Shown: positions 1-10,822, counted from the stretch's first letter. The stretch: DNA of 64,000 bases from Inquilinus sp. Marseille-Q2685 (GCF_916619195.1 NZ_CAKAKL010000001.1:1054001-1118000), one strand, 5' to 3'. Numbers and translations: made by a program. The notes: generated from the sequence alone by a model not told the origin.

Positions 1-234
1 TTCCTGCGCCCGGCGCATGATCTCGAGCGCGACATAGCCGCCCATCGACAGCCCGGCCAGGGCGAAGCGCCGCGGCGCTGCGGCCAGGGCGGCCTCGGCC
101 AGCCCGGCCACGGAGTCGGACCCAGCCAGGCTGGCCACCGCCACCGGCCGCTCGGCCGAGAAGGCGTTGAGCTGCGCCGTCCACAGATCGGCGTCGCACA
201 GGAGGCCGGGCAGGAACAGGATCGGCAGGGTCAT
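1..234 (-). CDS. alpha/beta hydrolase, partial (C-terminus beyond window)
   Basis: Only the first 78 codons are inside the window; the gene runs off the left edge. The translation starts MTLPILFLPGLLCDADLW, typical of a small alpha/beta hydrolase whose first strand leads into an oxyanion region. It contains the nucleophile elbow GLSMGGY with the predicted catalytic Ser63. The ATG overlaps the TGA of the upstream isochorismatase-like gene by ATGA, so the two are probably translationally coupled. Substrate cannot be told from this fragment; esterase or hydrolase of a small ester or amide are the usual possibilities. Confidence 0.8.
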   Translation of the reverse strand, partial: MTLPILFLPGLLCDADLWTAQLNAFSAERPVAVASLAGSDSVAGLAEAALAAAPRRFALAGLSMGGYVALEIMRRAQE

Positions 235-773
235 CGCAGAAAGGCGCTGACTTTGCGGAAATCGTCGGTCGCGGCCTCGCCCAGCCATTCGAAGCAGACC
301 ATCTCGGCGGTCACGATCTCGATGCCGCCCTGCACCAGCCGAAGCTCCGCCACCGCCGTGCTGCGCGGCGCCCGCGCCGTGGTGGCATCGATCGCCACCA
401 CCGGCCGGAAGCCGGCATCATGCAGGTCGAAGGCGGTCTGCAATACGCAGACATGGCTCTCCAGGCCGCACAGCACGATCGTGCGGCGGCCGATGCCCTC
501 GAGATGGTCCAGCAGCGCCGGCTCCCCGACGGCGGAGAACCGGACCTTCGGCACCACCGGCGCATCCGGCGCCAGCGCCGTGAGATCCGGCAGCGTCGGG
601 CCCAGCCCCTTCGGGTACTGCTCGGCGAACAGCACCGGCACGTCCAGCGCCACCGCGCTGCGGATCAGCGTCTCGATGCCCTTCCGCGCCGCGGCGAAAT
701 CGTGCATCGCCGGCACCAGCTTCTCCTGCACGTCGACCACCAGAAGGACGCCGTCGTTCCGATCGAGCAGCAT
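231..773 (-). CDS. isochorismatase-family cysteine hydrolase
   Basis: 180 aa, the normal length for compact isochorismatase-like hydrolases of the YcaC/nicotinamidase superfamily. The expected catalytic triad is visible: Asp14 in LLVVDVQE, Lys76 in VVPKVRFS and Cys109 in GLESHVCVLQ. No signal peptide is seen, so it is cytosolic. It is the first gene of a two-gene minus-strand unit with the downstream alpha/beta hydrolase (ATGA overlap), which suggests a paired hydrolytic step on one compound. The conserved GLESHVCV segment fits the group that hydrolyses small amides, but the real substrate is unknown. Confidence 0.85.
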   Translation of the reverse strand: MLLDRNDGVLLVVDVQEKLVPAMHDFAAARKGIETLIRSAVALDVPVLFAEQYPKGLGPTLPDLTALAPDAPVVPKVRFSAVGEPALLDHLEGIGRRTIVLCGLESHVCVLQTAFDLHDAGFRPVVAIDATTARAPRSTAVAELRLVQGGIEIVTAEMVCFEWLGEAATDDFRKVSAFLR

Positions 774-860
774 TCGTCACCTCGTTCCCATTCGTCGCTG
801 CGGCCCTGCGAGTCGCGCCCGGCTAGGGTGAGCCATGCCCAGGAGTCTCGATAGTTTCAA

Positions 861-889
861 TTGACTTGACGCTGGTTTTTCCCATTTAA
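861..889 (+). promoter_or_regulatory. candidate sigma70-type promoter for the helicase gene
   Basis: TTGACT at 861-866 and ATTTAA at 884-889 are separated by 17 bp and lie about 50 bp upstream of the helicase start, in one of the few AT-richer stretches here. The -10 match is weak, so this is only a candidate. Confidence 0.35.
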
Positions 890-942
890 AGGGCCTGCGG
901 CGGGCCGCTCGGCGCGCCCCCATTAGGTAAGATTCCTGTACG

Positions 943-2445
<1,503 letters not shown>

Positions 2446-2533
2446 ATTACCGCACCGCCGTAACCGGCGTTGACTTCGCCCCTTCGCTTTCGGCACAAGG
2501 GGCGACGGCTCGCGTCGGAGCGTGGAAGCGGCA

Positions 2534-4888
2534 GTGAAGCGAATCAATCGGTTATCGACCTTTCTCGGCGCCGTTTCCGTGACAGCCATGCTCACGGCGA
2601 TCGGCGCCTCGGCCCAGGAACAGGCCCCCCAGCAGACGCCGCCCGCCGCACCGGCCGCGCAGCAGCAGCCCGCCGGGCAGCAGCAGCCGCCGGTGATCAG
2701 CGCCGACGAGCTGATCTACGACCAGACGCTCGGTCTCGTCACCGCCCGCGGCAAGGTCGAGATTCACCAGAATCACCAGATCGTTCGGGCCGACCAGGTC
2801 ACCTACAACCAGAAGACCCAGGTCGTCGCCGCCAGCGGCCACGTCACCATGGTGCAGCCGGGCGGCGAGGTGATGTTCGGCGACTATGCCGAGCTGACCG
2901 ATGACCTGAAGGACGGCTTCATCCAGCAGGTGTCGCTGATCCTGTCGGACAATTCGCGCATGGTCGGCAACAGCGCGGTGCGCGAGCGCGGCGAGGTCAC
3001 CACCATCGACCGCGCCGTCTACTCGCCCTGCGAGCTGTGCAAGGACGATCCGACCCAGCCACCGCTGTGGCAGATCCGGGCCGTACGGGTGACCAACGAC
3101 GCGGTGTCGAAGGACATCATCTATCACGACGCCTTCATCGACCTGTTCGGCGTGCCGCTGTTCTACACGCCCTACTTCTCGATGCCCGACCCCTCGGTCG
3201 ACCGGCGCCAGGGCTTCCTGTTCCCGACCTTCGGCGCCACCTCCGATGTCGGGCCGTTCTTCGGGCTGCAATACTACTTCGACATCTCGCCGGACCAGGA
3301 CGCCACGCTCGGCGCCCTGCTCACGCGTGATGCCGGCCCGATGTTCAGCGGCCAGTACCGCAAGCGCTTCGACAAGGGGCTCGTGACCCTCGAAGGCAGC
3401 ATCAACCAGAGCGGCTACAGCAAGATCCTGAACGACAATTCGGGACCCAACGGCACCAATCTCGACTTCCGCTCGCAGCAGGTGCGCTGGCACTTCTTCG
3501 GGTCGGCCCGCTACGACTTCGACCAGAACTGGCGGTTCGGGGCCGACATCCAGCGCACCTCGGACCGGACCTATCTCGACAACTTCAACATCTCCGGCGC
3601 CGACGTGCTGCAGAGCCGGGCCTATGCCGAGGGCTTCTACGGCCTGAGCTACATCTCGATCGAGGCGCTGGACTGGCAGGACCTGCGCACCCCGGGCACC
3701 GGGATCGGCAACAAGGGCTTCTCGCCCACCGTCCTGCCCTGGGCCCAGGCCAACTACGTCAGCGAGCCCAACACCATTCTCGGCGGCCAGTGGTTCGCCA
3801 ATGCCAGCGCCATCAGCCTGCTGCGCGACTTCGACGCGGTGACCAGCGATCCGGGCCGCGGCATCGACACCCGCCGCTTGTCCGCCCAGGTGGGCTGGCA
3901 GCGCGAGTTCTACACCGACAGCGGCATCGTGCTGAACGCGCGCACCTATCTGCGCGGCGACCTGTACCAGTCGGACGGCATGCCGGACGGCATCAACGTG
4001 GTGAACGGCGGGCCCGACGAGGTCCTGACCAAGGACGGCGTCGGCGCCGCCCGCCTGTTCCCGACGGCCACCCTGACCGCGCGCTATCCGTTCGTCGGCC
4101 AGATCGGGACTTACCAGCAGCTGCTGGAGCCGATCGTCAGCTTCAGCGCCGCGCCGAAGATCAGCAACGGCAACAAGATCCCGAACAACGACAGCGCCGA
4201 CATCGAGTTCGACGAGATCAACCTGTTCAGCGAGAACCGCTTCCCTGGCCTCGACCGGGTCGAGGGCGGCCAGCACGTCTCCTACGGCTTCCGCTACGGC
4301 CTCTATGCTCCGGACGGCGCTTCGGCGACCTTCTTCCTGGGCCAGAGCTACCGCTTCGAGGAGGATGACGACTTCCCGGAGAGCTCCGGCCTGCGCGACA
4401 AGGTGTCGGACTATGTCGGCCGCGTCACCCTGCATCCGGGGCCGTATCTGAACCTCGACTGGCGGTTCCGGCTGGACAAGGACAATTTCTACAGCCGCCG
4501 GCAATACATCCAGGCCAGCACCACCCCCGCGGATTGGCTGAACCTGAACGTCAACTACAGCCTGCTCGACGACAAGGGGCCGGACGACGACGGCAACATC
4601 TTCAACCAGCAGCAGCTCGGCGCCGGCGGCACCGCCAAGATCTCGGACTATTGGTCGGTGTCGACCGGGATGACCTACGACATCGAGGCCATGCGCCCGT
4701 TCACCTACAGCCTCGGGGCGCAGTACCAGGACGAGTGCTTCACCTTCGGCGTCACGGCGCAGCGCCGGTTCACCACCGCCGAGGATCAGAAGGAGGGTTA
4801 TTCCTTCTTCCTGACGCTGAGCCTGAAGAATCTGGGCGAGGTGCCGCTGAAGCTCAGCGGCGAGCAGAGCCGCACTCCGGGCACCTGA
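2534..4888 (+). CDS. lptD: LPS-assembly protein LptD
   Basis: About 784 aa, the usual size. It starts with a Sec signal peptide (MKRINRLSTFLGAVS and on, cleavage after ASA), a Gln/Pro linker, an OstA/LptA-like periplasmic beta-jellyroll (about residues 55-150, starting VISADELIYDQ), and a long C-terminal outer-membrane barrel rich in alternating aromatic strands. LptD with LptE inserts lipopolysaccharide into the outer leaflet. I chose the GTG at 2534 because GGAAG lies 5 nt upstream; an in-frame GTG at 2522 would add four residues. Its common neighbours surA, pdxA and ksgA are not next to it; a convergent B12 operon follows. Confidence 0.93.
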   Translation: MKRINRLSTFLGAVSVTAMLTAIGASAQEQAPQQTPPAAPAAQQQPAGQQQPPVISADELIYDQTLGLVTARGKVEIHQNHQIVRADQVTYNQKTQVVAASGHVTMVQPGGEVMFGDYAELTDDLKDGFIQQVSLILSDNSRMVGNSAVRERGEVTTIDRAVYSPCELCKDDPTQPPLWQIRAVRVTNDAVSKDIIYHDAFIDLFGVPLFYTPYFSMPDPSVDRRQGFLFPTFGATSDVGPFFGLQYYFDISPDQDATLGALLTRDAGPMFSGQYRKRFDKGLVTLEGSINQSGYSKILNDNSGPNGTNLDFRSQQVRWHFFGSARYDFDQNWRFGADIQRTSDRTYLDNFNISGADVLQSRAYAEGFYGLSYISIEALDWQDLRTPGTGIGNKGFSPTVLPWAQANYVSEPNTILGGQWFANASAISLLRDFDAVTSDPGRGIDTRRLSAQVGWQREFYTDSGIVLNARTYLRGDLYQSDGMPDGINVVNGGPDEVLTKDGVGAARLFPTATLTARYPFVGQIGTYQQLLEPIVSFSAAPKISNGNKIPNNDSADIEFDEINLFSENRFPGLDRVEGGQHVSYGFRYGLYAPDGASATFFLGQSYRFEEDDDFPESSGLRDKVSDYVGRVTLHPGPYLNLDWRFRLDKDNFYSRRQYIQASTTPADWLNLNVNYSLLDDKGPDDDGNIFNQQQLGAGGTAKISDYWSVSTGMTYDIEAMRPFTYSLGAQYQDECFTFGVTAQRRFTTAEDQKEGYSFFLTLSLKNLGEVPLKLSGEQSRTPGT

Positions 4889-4901
4889 GCGGCCGCCGGT
4901 C

Positions 4902-5696
4902 TCATGAACCGTCCCGCCCCGGCGCCGCGATGCGGGACCAGGGCAGGACATAGTCGACCCCGTCGCGTGCGCCGCGCTGCACCTCCACCGCATAGGCGCG
5001 GCGGAGATGGTCGTCGGTCAGCACCTCGACCGGCGGGCCGTCGGCCAGAACCCGGCCCTCCTGCAGCAGCCCCAGCCGGTCGCAGAATCGGCCGGCCAGC
5101 GCTAGGTCGTGCAGCACCACCAGCACGCCGGCGCCGCCCCGGGCGCGGGCCTGCAGCAGCTCCATGATCTGCAGCTGGTGGAACGGATCCAGCGCCGCCA
5201 CCGGCTCGTCCGCGAACAGCAGCGGCGCCTCGACCGCCAGCGCCCGGGCGAACAGCACCCGCATGCGCTCGCCGGCCGACAACATGGCGACCGTGCGAAG
5301 CCGCAGATGCGCCGCGTCCGCCGCGTCCAGCGCCCGCGCCACCGCCGCGTGGTCCGCCGCCGACATCCCGCCCGGGAACCGGCGGTGCGGCAGCCGCCCC
5401 AGCGCCACCAAGTGGTCGGCCCGCAGCGGCCATTGCACCTCGTCGCCCTGCATCAGCACCGCCAGGCCCCGCGCCAGCCGATCGCGGCCGAGCTGGCGCG
5501 CCGACAGGCCGTCGTAGCGGACCGTGCCCGCATCCGGCGCCTGCAACGAGGCCAGCACGCGCAGCAGCGTGGTCTTGCCGGCCCCGTTCGGGCCGATCAG
5601 TCCGACCAGCTCGCCCGGCGCCAGCGCCAGGTCGATCCCGGCGAGGACCGGCCGGCCGCCGAGGGCGAGGTGAAGGCCCGTCGCGTCGATCCGCAT
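4902..5696 (-). CDS. btuD: cobalamin ABC importer ATPase (BtuD/HmuV type)
   Basis: 264 aa, single nucleotide-binding domain. Walker A GPNGAGKT (35-42), a signature motif in the variant form LSAGE (139-143) and Walker B LLFADEP (159-165) are all present, as in FecE/BtuD/HmuV ATPases. Last gene of the btuB-F-C-D operon; its ATG overlaps the permease stop by one base (TGATG). Riboswitch control and the BtuB receptor at the front of the operon make vitamin B12 or another corrinoid the substrate rather than haem or ferric siderophore. Confidence 0.88.
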   Translation of the reverse strand: MRIDATGLHLALGGRPVLAGIDLALAPGELVGLIGPNGAGKTTLLRVLASLQAPDAGTVRYDGLSARQLGRDRLARGLAVLMQGDEVQWPLRADHLVALGRLPHRRFPGGMSAADHAAVARALDAADAAHLRLRTVAMLSAGERMRVLFARALAVEAPLLFADEPVAALDPFHQLQIMELLQARARGGAGVLVVLHDLALAGRFCDRLGLLQEGRVLADGPPVEVLTDDHLRRAYAVEVQRGARDGVDYVLPWSRIAAPGRDGS

Positions 5697-6718
5697 CAGG
5701 CGCTCCGCCGCAGCCGCCAGATCAGGCCGAACAGGAAGGGTGCGCCGATCACCGCAGTGACCACGCCCAGCTTCAGCTCCGGCTGCACCCGCACCAGCCG
5801 GAGGCCGACATCGGCCAGCAGCAGCAGCACGGCGCCGCCCAGCCCACTGACGAACAGCAGCCGCCCCGGCCGGTGCCCGACCAGCGGGCGCAGCAGATGC
5901 GGCACCACGAGGCCGACGAAGGCGATCGCCCCGGTCACCGCCACGGCGCTGCCGACCGCGAGCGCCGTGCCGGCGATCAGCTGCAGCCGCAGCCGGCCGA
6001 GGTCAAAGCCGAGGCTAGCCGCCGTGTCCTCGCCTAGGGTCAGCGCGTCCAGCGCCCGCGCCCCGGCCAGGATCAGGGCCCAGCCGACGGCCATCGGCGG
6101 CAGCACCAGCCAGACATGGTCCAGGCTGCGGTCGGCCAGCGATCCCATCAGCCAGAACACGATCTCCAGCGCGGCATAAGGGTTCGGCGACAGGTTGAGG
6201 GCCAGGGCGGTCAGGGCGCCGGCGGCGCTGCTGATGGCAACGCCGGCCAGGATCACCGTCGTGGTGCCGGCGCCGCGACGGGCCAGGGCCAGCAGCAGCA
6301 GCGTGGCCGCCACCGCCCCGGCGATGCCGCCCAGCGGCAGGGCCAGGGCGAAGCTGCCGGCGAGCCCGGTGTAGAACACCAGCACCGCGCCGAGCGCCGC
6401 CGACGCCGAGACGCCGATCACCCCGGGCTCGGCCAGCGGGTTGCGCAGCAGCCCCTGCATCGCGGCGCCGCCGATGCCGAGGCTGACCCCGACCAGCAGG
6501 CCGAGCAGCGCCCGCGGCAGCCGCAGCTCGAACAGCACCAGCGCCGGCAGGCTCTGCCGCCCGGCCAGCACGTCGCCGATCGCGACCGGCAGGTCGAGCG
6601 GCGCGTAGCCGGTGGCGACCGACCCGGCGAAGCAGGCCAGCACCGCCAGCACCAGGCCGGCGGCCAGACCCCCGTAGGATGGCGCTATGGCGCGGCGGCC
6701 TGCGGTCACAGCGGTCAC
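5696..6718 (-). CDS. btuC: cobalamin ABC importer permease (FecCD/BtuC family)
   Basis: 340 aa with about ten hydrophobic segments, the size and layout of BtuC/FecCD permeases; PHLLRPLVGHRPG near the C-terminus fits the family's ATPase-coupling region. I start it at GTG 6718, where a purine-rich ribosome site (GAGGGGAG) sits directly upstream and the GTGA overlaps the stop of the binding-protein gene; an upstream in-frame start at 6799 would add an Arg-rich, unlikely N-terminus. It forms the membrane channel for corrinoid import with BtuF and BtuD. Confidence 0.88.
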   Translation of the reverse strand: MTAVTAGRRAIAPSYGGLAAGLVLAVLACFAGSVATGYAPLDLPVAIGDVLAGRQSLPALVLFELRLPRALLGLLVGVSLGIGGAAMQGLLRNPLAEPGVIGVSASAALGAVLVFYTGLAGSFALALPLGGIAGAVAATLLLLALARRGAGTTTVILAGVAISSAAGALTALALNLSPNPYAALEIVFWLMGSLADRSLDHVWLVLPPMAVGWALILAGARALDALTLGEDTAASLGFDLGRLRLQLIAGTALAVGSAVAVTGAIAFVGLVVPHLLRPLVGHRPGRLLFVSGLGGAVLLLLADVGLRLVRVQPELKLGVVTAVIGAPFLFGLIWRLRRSA

Positions 6719-7548
6719 CTCCCCTCTCCCGTCGCCTCGCGGGCGGCGTCGGCGATCAGGGCGGCGGCCTCGGCCACCTCCGGCCCGCCGCAGGTCCACA
6801 GCCGCGACGGCACCCGGACCACGCGCAGCCCCGGCAGCGCCGCCAGGATCGGATGGTCCAGCATCGCCTCGCCCAGGGATGGCGCCCCGTTCTCCGGCTG
6901 GTTCAGGATCAGGAGCCGCACCCCGGCCAGGGCCACGGTCTCCAGCGGGATCTCGCCGTAAGCCTCCAGCCCCCGTTCGGCGGCGAGGTTGCGGACACCG
7001 GCCCGGCGCAGGATCTCGTCGACCAGCGAGCTGCGGCCGGCGGTGAAGCCGTTCGGGCGCAGCACCACTGCCAGGGGCGGCGATGCCGGGCTTCGAACGG
7101 CCGCCAGCCGGCCGTCCATCGCCGCGATCATCTGCTCGCCGCGCTCCGCCTGGCCCAGCGCCGCCGCCATCTGGCGGATCTGGGCCCGGATCCCGTCCAG
7201 GCTTTCCGGCACGCCCAGCTCCAGCAGCGGCATTCCCAGGCGGCGCAGCAGCGCCACCGTGCCGCGGGGCGTGAAGGCCCCGACCACGACCAGGTCCGGA
7301 TCCAACGCCGCGACCTCCTCCGCCAGGCCGCGATTGACCGGCACCGAGGCCGCCTCGGCCGCGACCACCGAGTTCTCCGGGTCGCGCGCCAGCCAGGTCA
7401 CCGATTGCACGTCGGCGCGGTCGGCCAGGCGCAGCACCAGCGCGTCGGCGCAGAGATTGAGGGAGACGACCCGATGCGGCCGGGCCATGGCGGGCATCGC
7501 CGCGAGACCGAGGACCAGGAGCAGCGGGATCACGGCAGGGCGGCGCAT
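6715..7548 (-). CDS. btuF: periplasmic cobalamin-binding protein (BtuF-like)
   Basis: 277 aa. An N-terminal signal peptide (MRRPAVIPLLLVLGLAAM, cleavage near AMA) is followed by a class III substrate-binding fold: RVVSLNLCADALVLRLA, then DPDLVVVGAF in the first lobe and LTPG-less C-lobe segments ending in a WTCGGP region before the last helix. It would hand corrinoid to BtuC in the periplasm. It starts only 5 nt after the btuB stop and overlaps btuC, so all four genes are one transcript under the riboswitch. Confidence 0.85.
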   Translation of the reverse strand: MRRPAVIPLLLVLGLAAMPAMARPHRVVSLNLCADALVLRLADRADVQSVTWLARDPENSVVAAEAASVPVNRGLAEEVAALDPDLVVVGAFTPRGTVALLRRLGMPLLELGVPESLDGIRAQIRQMAAALGQAERGEQMIAAMDGRLAAVRSPASPPLAVVLRPNGFTAGRSSLVDEILRRAGVRNLAAERGLEAYGEIPLETVALAGVRLLILNQPENGAPSLGEAMLDHPILAALPGLRVVRVPSRLWTCGGPEVAEAAALIADAAREATGEGR

Positions 7549-7553
7549 CGCGA

Positions 7554-9449
7554 TCAGAAGCTGACCTTCATGCCGAGATAGCCGGCCCGCCGCAGCGAGC
7601 CGTAGGACCAGACCTCCTCATAATCCTCGTCCAGCAGGTTGTCGATCCGGCCATAGACCTGCACCCTGTCGGTCACCTGGTAGGACGCCGCCAGGTTCAC
7701 CAGCGTATATCCGTCCAGCGTCACCGGCGACGAATTGTAAGCCTCGTCGAAGGCCAGGTCCTTCTGCGGACCGTTATAGTCCACGCCGAGATTGACGGTC
7801 GCCGCGCCGTCCAGGAAGCGGTAGCTGACGTCGAGGCTGGCGATGTTGCGCGGCCGGCGCACCAGCTCCGCCCCCGTCGCATCCTCCGCGTCGGTATAGG
7901 TGTAGGCGGCGCGGATGGTCAGGTCGTCGACCGGCGTCACCGACAGGCCCAGCTCCACCCCGCGCGCCGTCGCCGTGCCCGGCAGGTTGGCCGAACCCTG
8001 CCCGCTGCCGACGATCAGGTCGCCGATCCGCTGCTCGAAATACGTGGCGTCCAGCACCACACGGTCGCCCCAGATCTCCTGGTCGAAGCCGGCATCCCAG
8101 CCCTCCGCATGCTCCGGCTTCAGGTCGGGGTTGCCGCGATAGGTGTTGGTGAAGCCGTACAGCTCGAACAAGGTCGGGTTCTTCACCCCGGTGCCGTAGG
8201 AGGCGCGCAGCTTGGTGCCCGTGGCGTCGACCTTGTAGGCCGCGGTCAGGCGCCAGGTGGTGGTGTCGCGGAACAGGTCGTTCAGGTCGCGGCGCACGCT
8301 GCCGGTCAGGAACAGGCTGTCGAACAGCCCCAGCTGATATTGCCCGACCAGGCCGGTCGTGCCGATGCGGCGGCTGAAATCGGCGAAGCCGCTATCGCTG
8401 TCCGCCTGCTGCTCCTCATGGTCGACGGCGAAGGTCAGGCGGTGCTCGGCCGGCAGCAGCGCCTCGCTGTCCAGCGTCAGATTGGTCTGGTAGTCGACCC
8501 GCGTGGTCTTGCCGCGATAGCTGGCGGTGATGGCGTCGTCGCTGTCGTGATAGTCGCGGCTGTCGTCGAGATAGGACAGGCCGACGATGTGCTCCCACCG
8601 CCCGTCCAGCAGCTTCAGCCTGCCCTGGATGCGGCCCAGGAAGGTCGAGCCGTCGACATCGTCCTTGCTGTCGATCGCGCCGACGCCGCCCAGGAAGCCA
8701 TCGAGGTCGGTGTTGAAGCGCGTGGTGCGGCCGACCACGTCGATGTCGACCAACTCGCCCGGATGCAGCCCGATCTTCGCATAGACCGTGCCGTTGCGGG
8801 TGCCGTCGGCCTCGCTGCCCCGGCGCGCGGCCGAGGCGCCGTCCGTGCGCAGCCCGGCGGTGCCGATCAGGTAGTCGATGTCGTCGTTGCCGCCGCTGAC
8901 CGAGGCGTGGCCGCGCAGCGTGCCATAGCCGCCGCCTTCGACCGAGGCGGTCCCGGCGGCCGGCCCCTCGCCGCGCCGGGTGACGATGTTGACCACGCCG
9001 CCGATCGCGTCCGATCCGTACAGCGCGCTCTGCGGCCCGCGCAGCACCTCGATCCGCTCGATGTCGTCGGCCATCAGATGGGCGAAGTCGAACTCCGACT
9101 CCGATGACGGGTCGTTGACCTCGACCCCGTCGATCAGCACCAGCGTCTGGTTGCTCTCGGAGCCGCGGATGCGGATCTGCGTCGTCTGACCGGCCGGCCC
9201 GGTGCGGCTGACGGCGACGCCTGGCACCTGGCGCAGCGCGTCGGAGAGCTGGCGGATCTGCCGGTCCTCCAGCTCCTGCCGCGTGATCATGGTGACGGCG
9301 CTGCCGACCTCCGCCGACGGCGTCGGCATGCGGTTGGCGGTCACCACGATCGGCTCGAGCGTCAGGGCCGAAGGGGTGTCCTGGGCCTCTGCGGGCACGA
9401 CAGCGCCTGTCGCGAGCAGGACCAGGATGCAGCGGGACGGAACGGGCAT
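7554..9449 (-). CDS. btuB: TonB-dependent vitamin B12 receptor BtuB
   Basis: 631 aa from the ATG at 9449. Signal peptide ends near AEAQ, followed by a TonB-box-like PIVVTANR, the plug domain (RQLSDALRQVPG, RIRGSESNQTLVLIDG, VLRGPQSALYGSDAIGG) and a 22-strand barrel that ends in aromatic LGMKVSF. It imports corrinoid across the outer membrane with TonB energy. An earlier in-frame GTG at 9467 would give six more residues, but the ATG has GAGGT 6 nt upstream. The cobalamin riboswitch immediately upstream confirms the substrate class. Confidence 0.92.
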   Translation of the reverse strand: MPVPSRCILVLLATGAVVPAEAQDTPSALTLEPIVVTANRMPTPSAEVGSAVTMITRQELEDRQIRQLSDALRQVPGVAVSRTGPAGQTTQIRIRGSESNQTLVLIDGVEVNDPSSESEFDFAHLMADDIERIEVLRGPQSALYGSDAIGGVVNIVTRRGEGPAAGTASVEGGGYGTLRGHASVSGGNDDIDYLIGTAGLRTDGASAARRGSEADGTRNGTVYAKIGLHPGELVDIDVVGRTTRFNTDLDGFLGGVGAIDSKDDVDGSTFLGRIQGRLKLLDGRWEHIVGLSYLDDSRDYHDSDDAITASYRGKTTRVDYQTNLTLDSEALLPAEHRLTFAVDHEEQQADSDSGFADFSRRIGTTGLVGQYQLGLFDSLFLTGSVRRDLNDLFRDTTTWRLTAAYKVDATGTKLRASYGTGVKNPTLFELYGFTNTYRGNPDLKPEHAEGWDAGFDQEIWGDRVVLDATYFEQRIGDLIVGSGQGSANLPGTATARGVELGLSVTPVDDLTIRAAYTYTDAEDATGAELVRRPRNIASLDVSYRFLDGAATVNLGVDYNGPQKDLAFDEAYNSSPVTLDGYTLVNLAASYQVTDRVQVYGRIDNLLDEDYEEVWSYGSLRRAGYLGMKVSF

Positions 9450-9499
9450 GGAGACCTCGGGGGACACGCCTGTGGCACGTCACCGCGAACGCTGTCTCC

Positions 9500-9512
9500 C
9501 CGGCCTCGCCGG
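9500..9512 (-). promoter_or_regulatory. hairpin in btuB leader, possible riboswitch expression platform
   Basis: CCGGC-CTC-GCCGG is a perfect 5-bp stem between the riboswitch aptamer and the btuB ribosome site. No U-run follows, so it would act by sequestration rather than as an intrinsic terminator. Position is suggestive only. Confidence 0.4.
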
Positions 9513-9563
9513 TTCGGCAACCACCAGGGCACCCCGCCCGGCGTGCTCGCGCGTGACCACGAC

Positions 9564-9733
9564 CGACGGCAGGTCTCCTGGCTTGCGGGTCACGGCCTCT
9601 CCGCCGCCTTCCCGGGCCCCGAGGGGCCCAGTGGCCTGATGGCGGAGCGCTCGCCGCTCACAGTTGCGGGGGCAGCCGCAGCATTGGGCCGAGGCCCGCA
9701 CTGCGTTCCCATTTGATCCCGAAGGAACCGTCG
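9564..9733 (-). promoter_or_regulatory. cobalamin (adenosylcobalamin) riboswitch
   Basis: Read on the minus strand the segment holds the diagnostic conserved blocks in order: GGTTCC, AAATGGGAACGC, the core GCTGCCCCCGCAACTGT, the B12-box AGGCCACTG, GGGAAGGCGGC and AAGCCAGGAGACCTGCC. P1 closes by CGACGG (9728-9733) with CCGTCG (9564-9569). It controls btuB-btuF-btuC-btuD and should shut the operon when B12 is plentiful. The aptamer begins just 9 nt after the stop of the upstream LysR gene. Confidence 0.96.
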
Positions 9734-9741
9734 CGGCGAAG

Positions 9742-10767
9742 CTAGTGGGCCGCCGGCCGCGCCGTCAACAGCGCATCGAGGCCGAGCGCGGCGGCATTGG
9801 CGCCGGAATCCCGATAGGGCGGCAGCCGGTCCTCCTCGCGCAGCTCGCTGTCGCAGATCGCCACCATCCGCGGCACCCAGCGGACGACGTGGTCGACCAG
9901 GGCGCGCACCGCCGGCACCAAGCCGCGGCGCGAGGCGAACACCGCCTGCACCTCGCCCTCCGGCATACGCCAGTCCAGCAGCACATGCTCCAGCAGCCCG
10001 GCCTGCACCGCCGGCCGGCAGATATAGTCCGGCAGCAGCGCGGCGCCGAGCCCGTCGATCGCGGCCTGGCGCAGGGTGAACATGTCGTCGCTGGCCAGCC
10101 GCGGCACATGCGGCACCGACTGGGTGGCCCCGGCGGCGTCGGCCAGGGTCCAGACATGGCGGCCGTCGGCGCGATGCAGGTCGAGCGTGCCGAGGCGGAT
10201 CAGGTCGACCGGCTCCACCGGCCGGCCGACGCGGTCCAGCAGGTCCGGCGCGGCCACCACCACGGCCCGGCTGTGGGCCAGCACCCGCACCACCACGTCC
10301 GAGGGCTCGGTCGGCGGCCGGCGCACGCGGAAGGCGAGGTCGACCCGCTCCTCGATCACGTCGACGCGGCGGCCGGTCAGCTCCATCGAGATCCGCACCG
10401 CCGGATGGTCGGCCAGGAAGCTGTTGATCAGCGGCGCGATCATGGTCTGCGCCAGGATGTGCGGGCAGGTGACGCGCACCAGGCCGCTCGGCTCCGACCG
10501 CGCCTGGGCCACCGCCTGCTCCGCCGCCTCGGCCTCGGCCAGCAGCGCCTCGCAATGGCGCAGGAAGGTCTCGCCGACATCGGTCAGCGACAGCCGGCGG
10601 GTGGAGCGCTGCAGCAGCCGCACGCCCAGCTCCTCCTCCAGCGCCGCGATCCGGCGGCTCAGCCGCGACTTGGGCAGGCCCAGCGCCCGGCCGGCGGCGG
10701 TGAAGCCGCCCAGCTGCGCCACCTTGGCGAAAAGGCGGAGGTCGTTGAGGTCGAGCATGGCTTTCAT
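9742..10767 (-). CDS. LysR-family transcriptional regulator
   Basis: 341 aa. Typical N-terminal winged helix (DLNDLRLFAKVAQLGGFTAA ... KSRLSRRIAALEEELGV, about residues 5-65) and a periplasmic-binding-like effector domain (about 92-300). It is divergent from the FMN azoreductase gene, the usual LysR target layout, with a candidate operator ACGGA-N9-TCCGT between them. The C-terminal 20-30 residues are longer than in most relatives. Its 3' end abuts the B12 riboswitch, so the promoter of the btu operon either lies inside this gene or is shared with it. Confidence 0.88.
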   Translation of the reverse strand: MKAMLDLNDLRLFAKVAQLGGFTAAGRALGLPKSRLSRRIAALEEELGVRLLQRSTRRLSLTDVGETFLRHCEALLAEAEAAEQAVAQARSEPSGLVRVTCPHILAQTMIAPLINSFLADHPAVRISMELTGRRVDVIEERVDLAFRVRRPPTEPSDVVVRVLAHSRAVVVAAPDLLDRVGRPVEPVDLIRLGTLDLHRADGRHVWTLADAAGATQSVPHVPRLASDDMFTLRQAAIDGLGAALLPDYICRPAVQAGLLEHVLLDWRMPEGEVQAVFASRRGLVPAVRALVDHVVRWVPRMVAICDSELREEDRLPPYRDSGANAAALGLDALLTARPAAH

Positions 10768-10822
10768 CCGAACTGGATTGTCCCATTCATAGAACGATCC
10801 ATCGCGAAATTCCAGACTACAG

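Noticed and set aside
2552-4993. 813-codon open frame antisense to lptD
   Set aside because: A shadow of high-GC coding sequence: Arg/Ala/Gly/Val-rich, no motifs, while the other strand encodes a full LptD.
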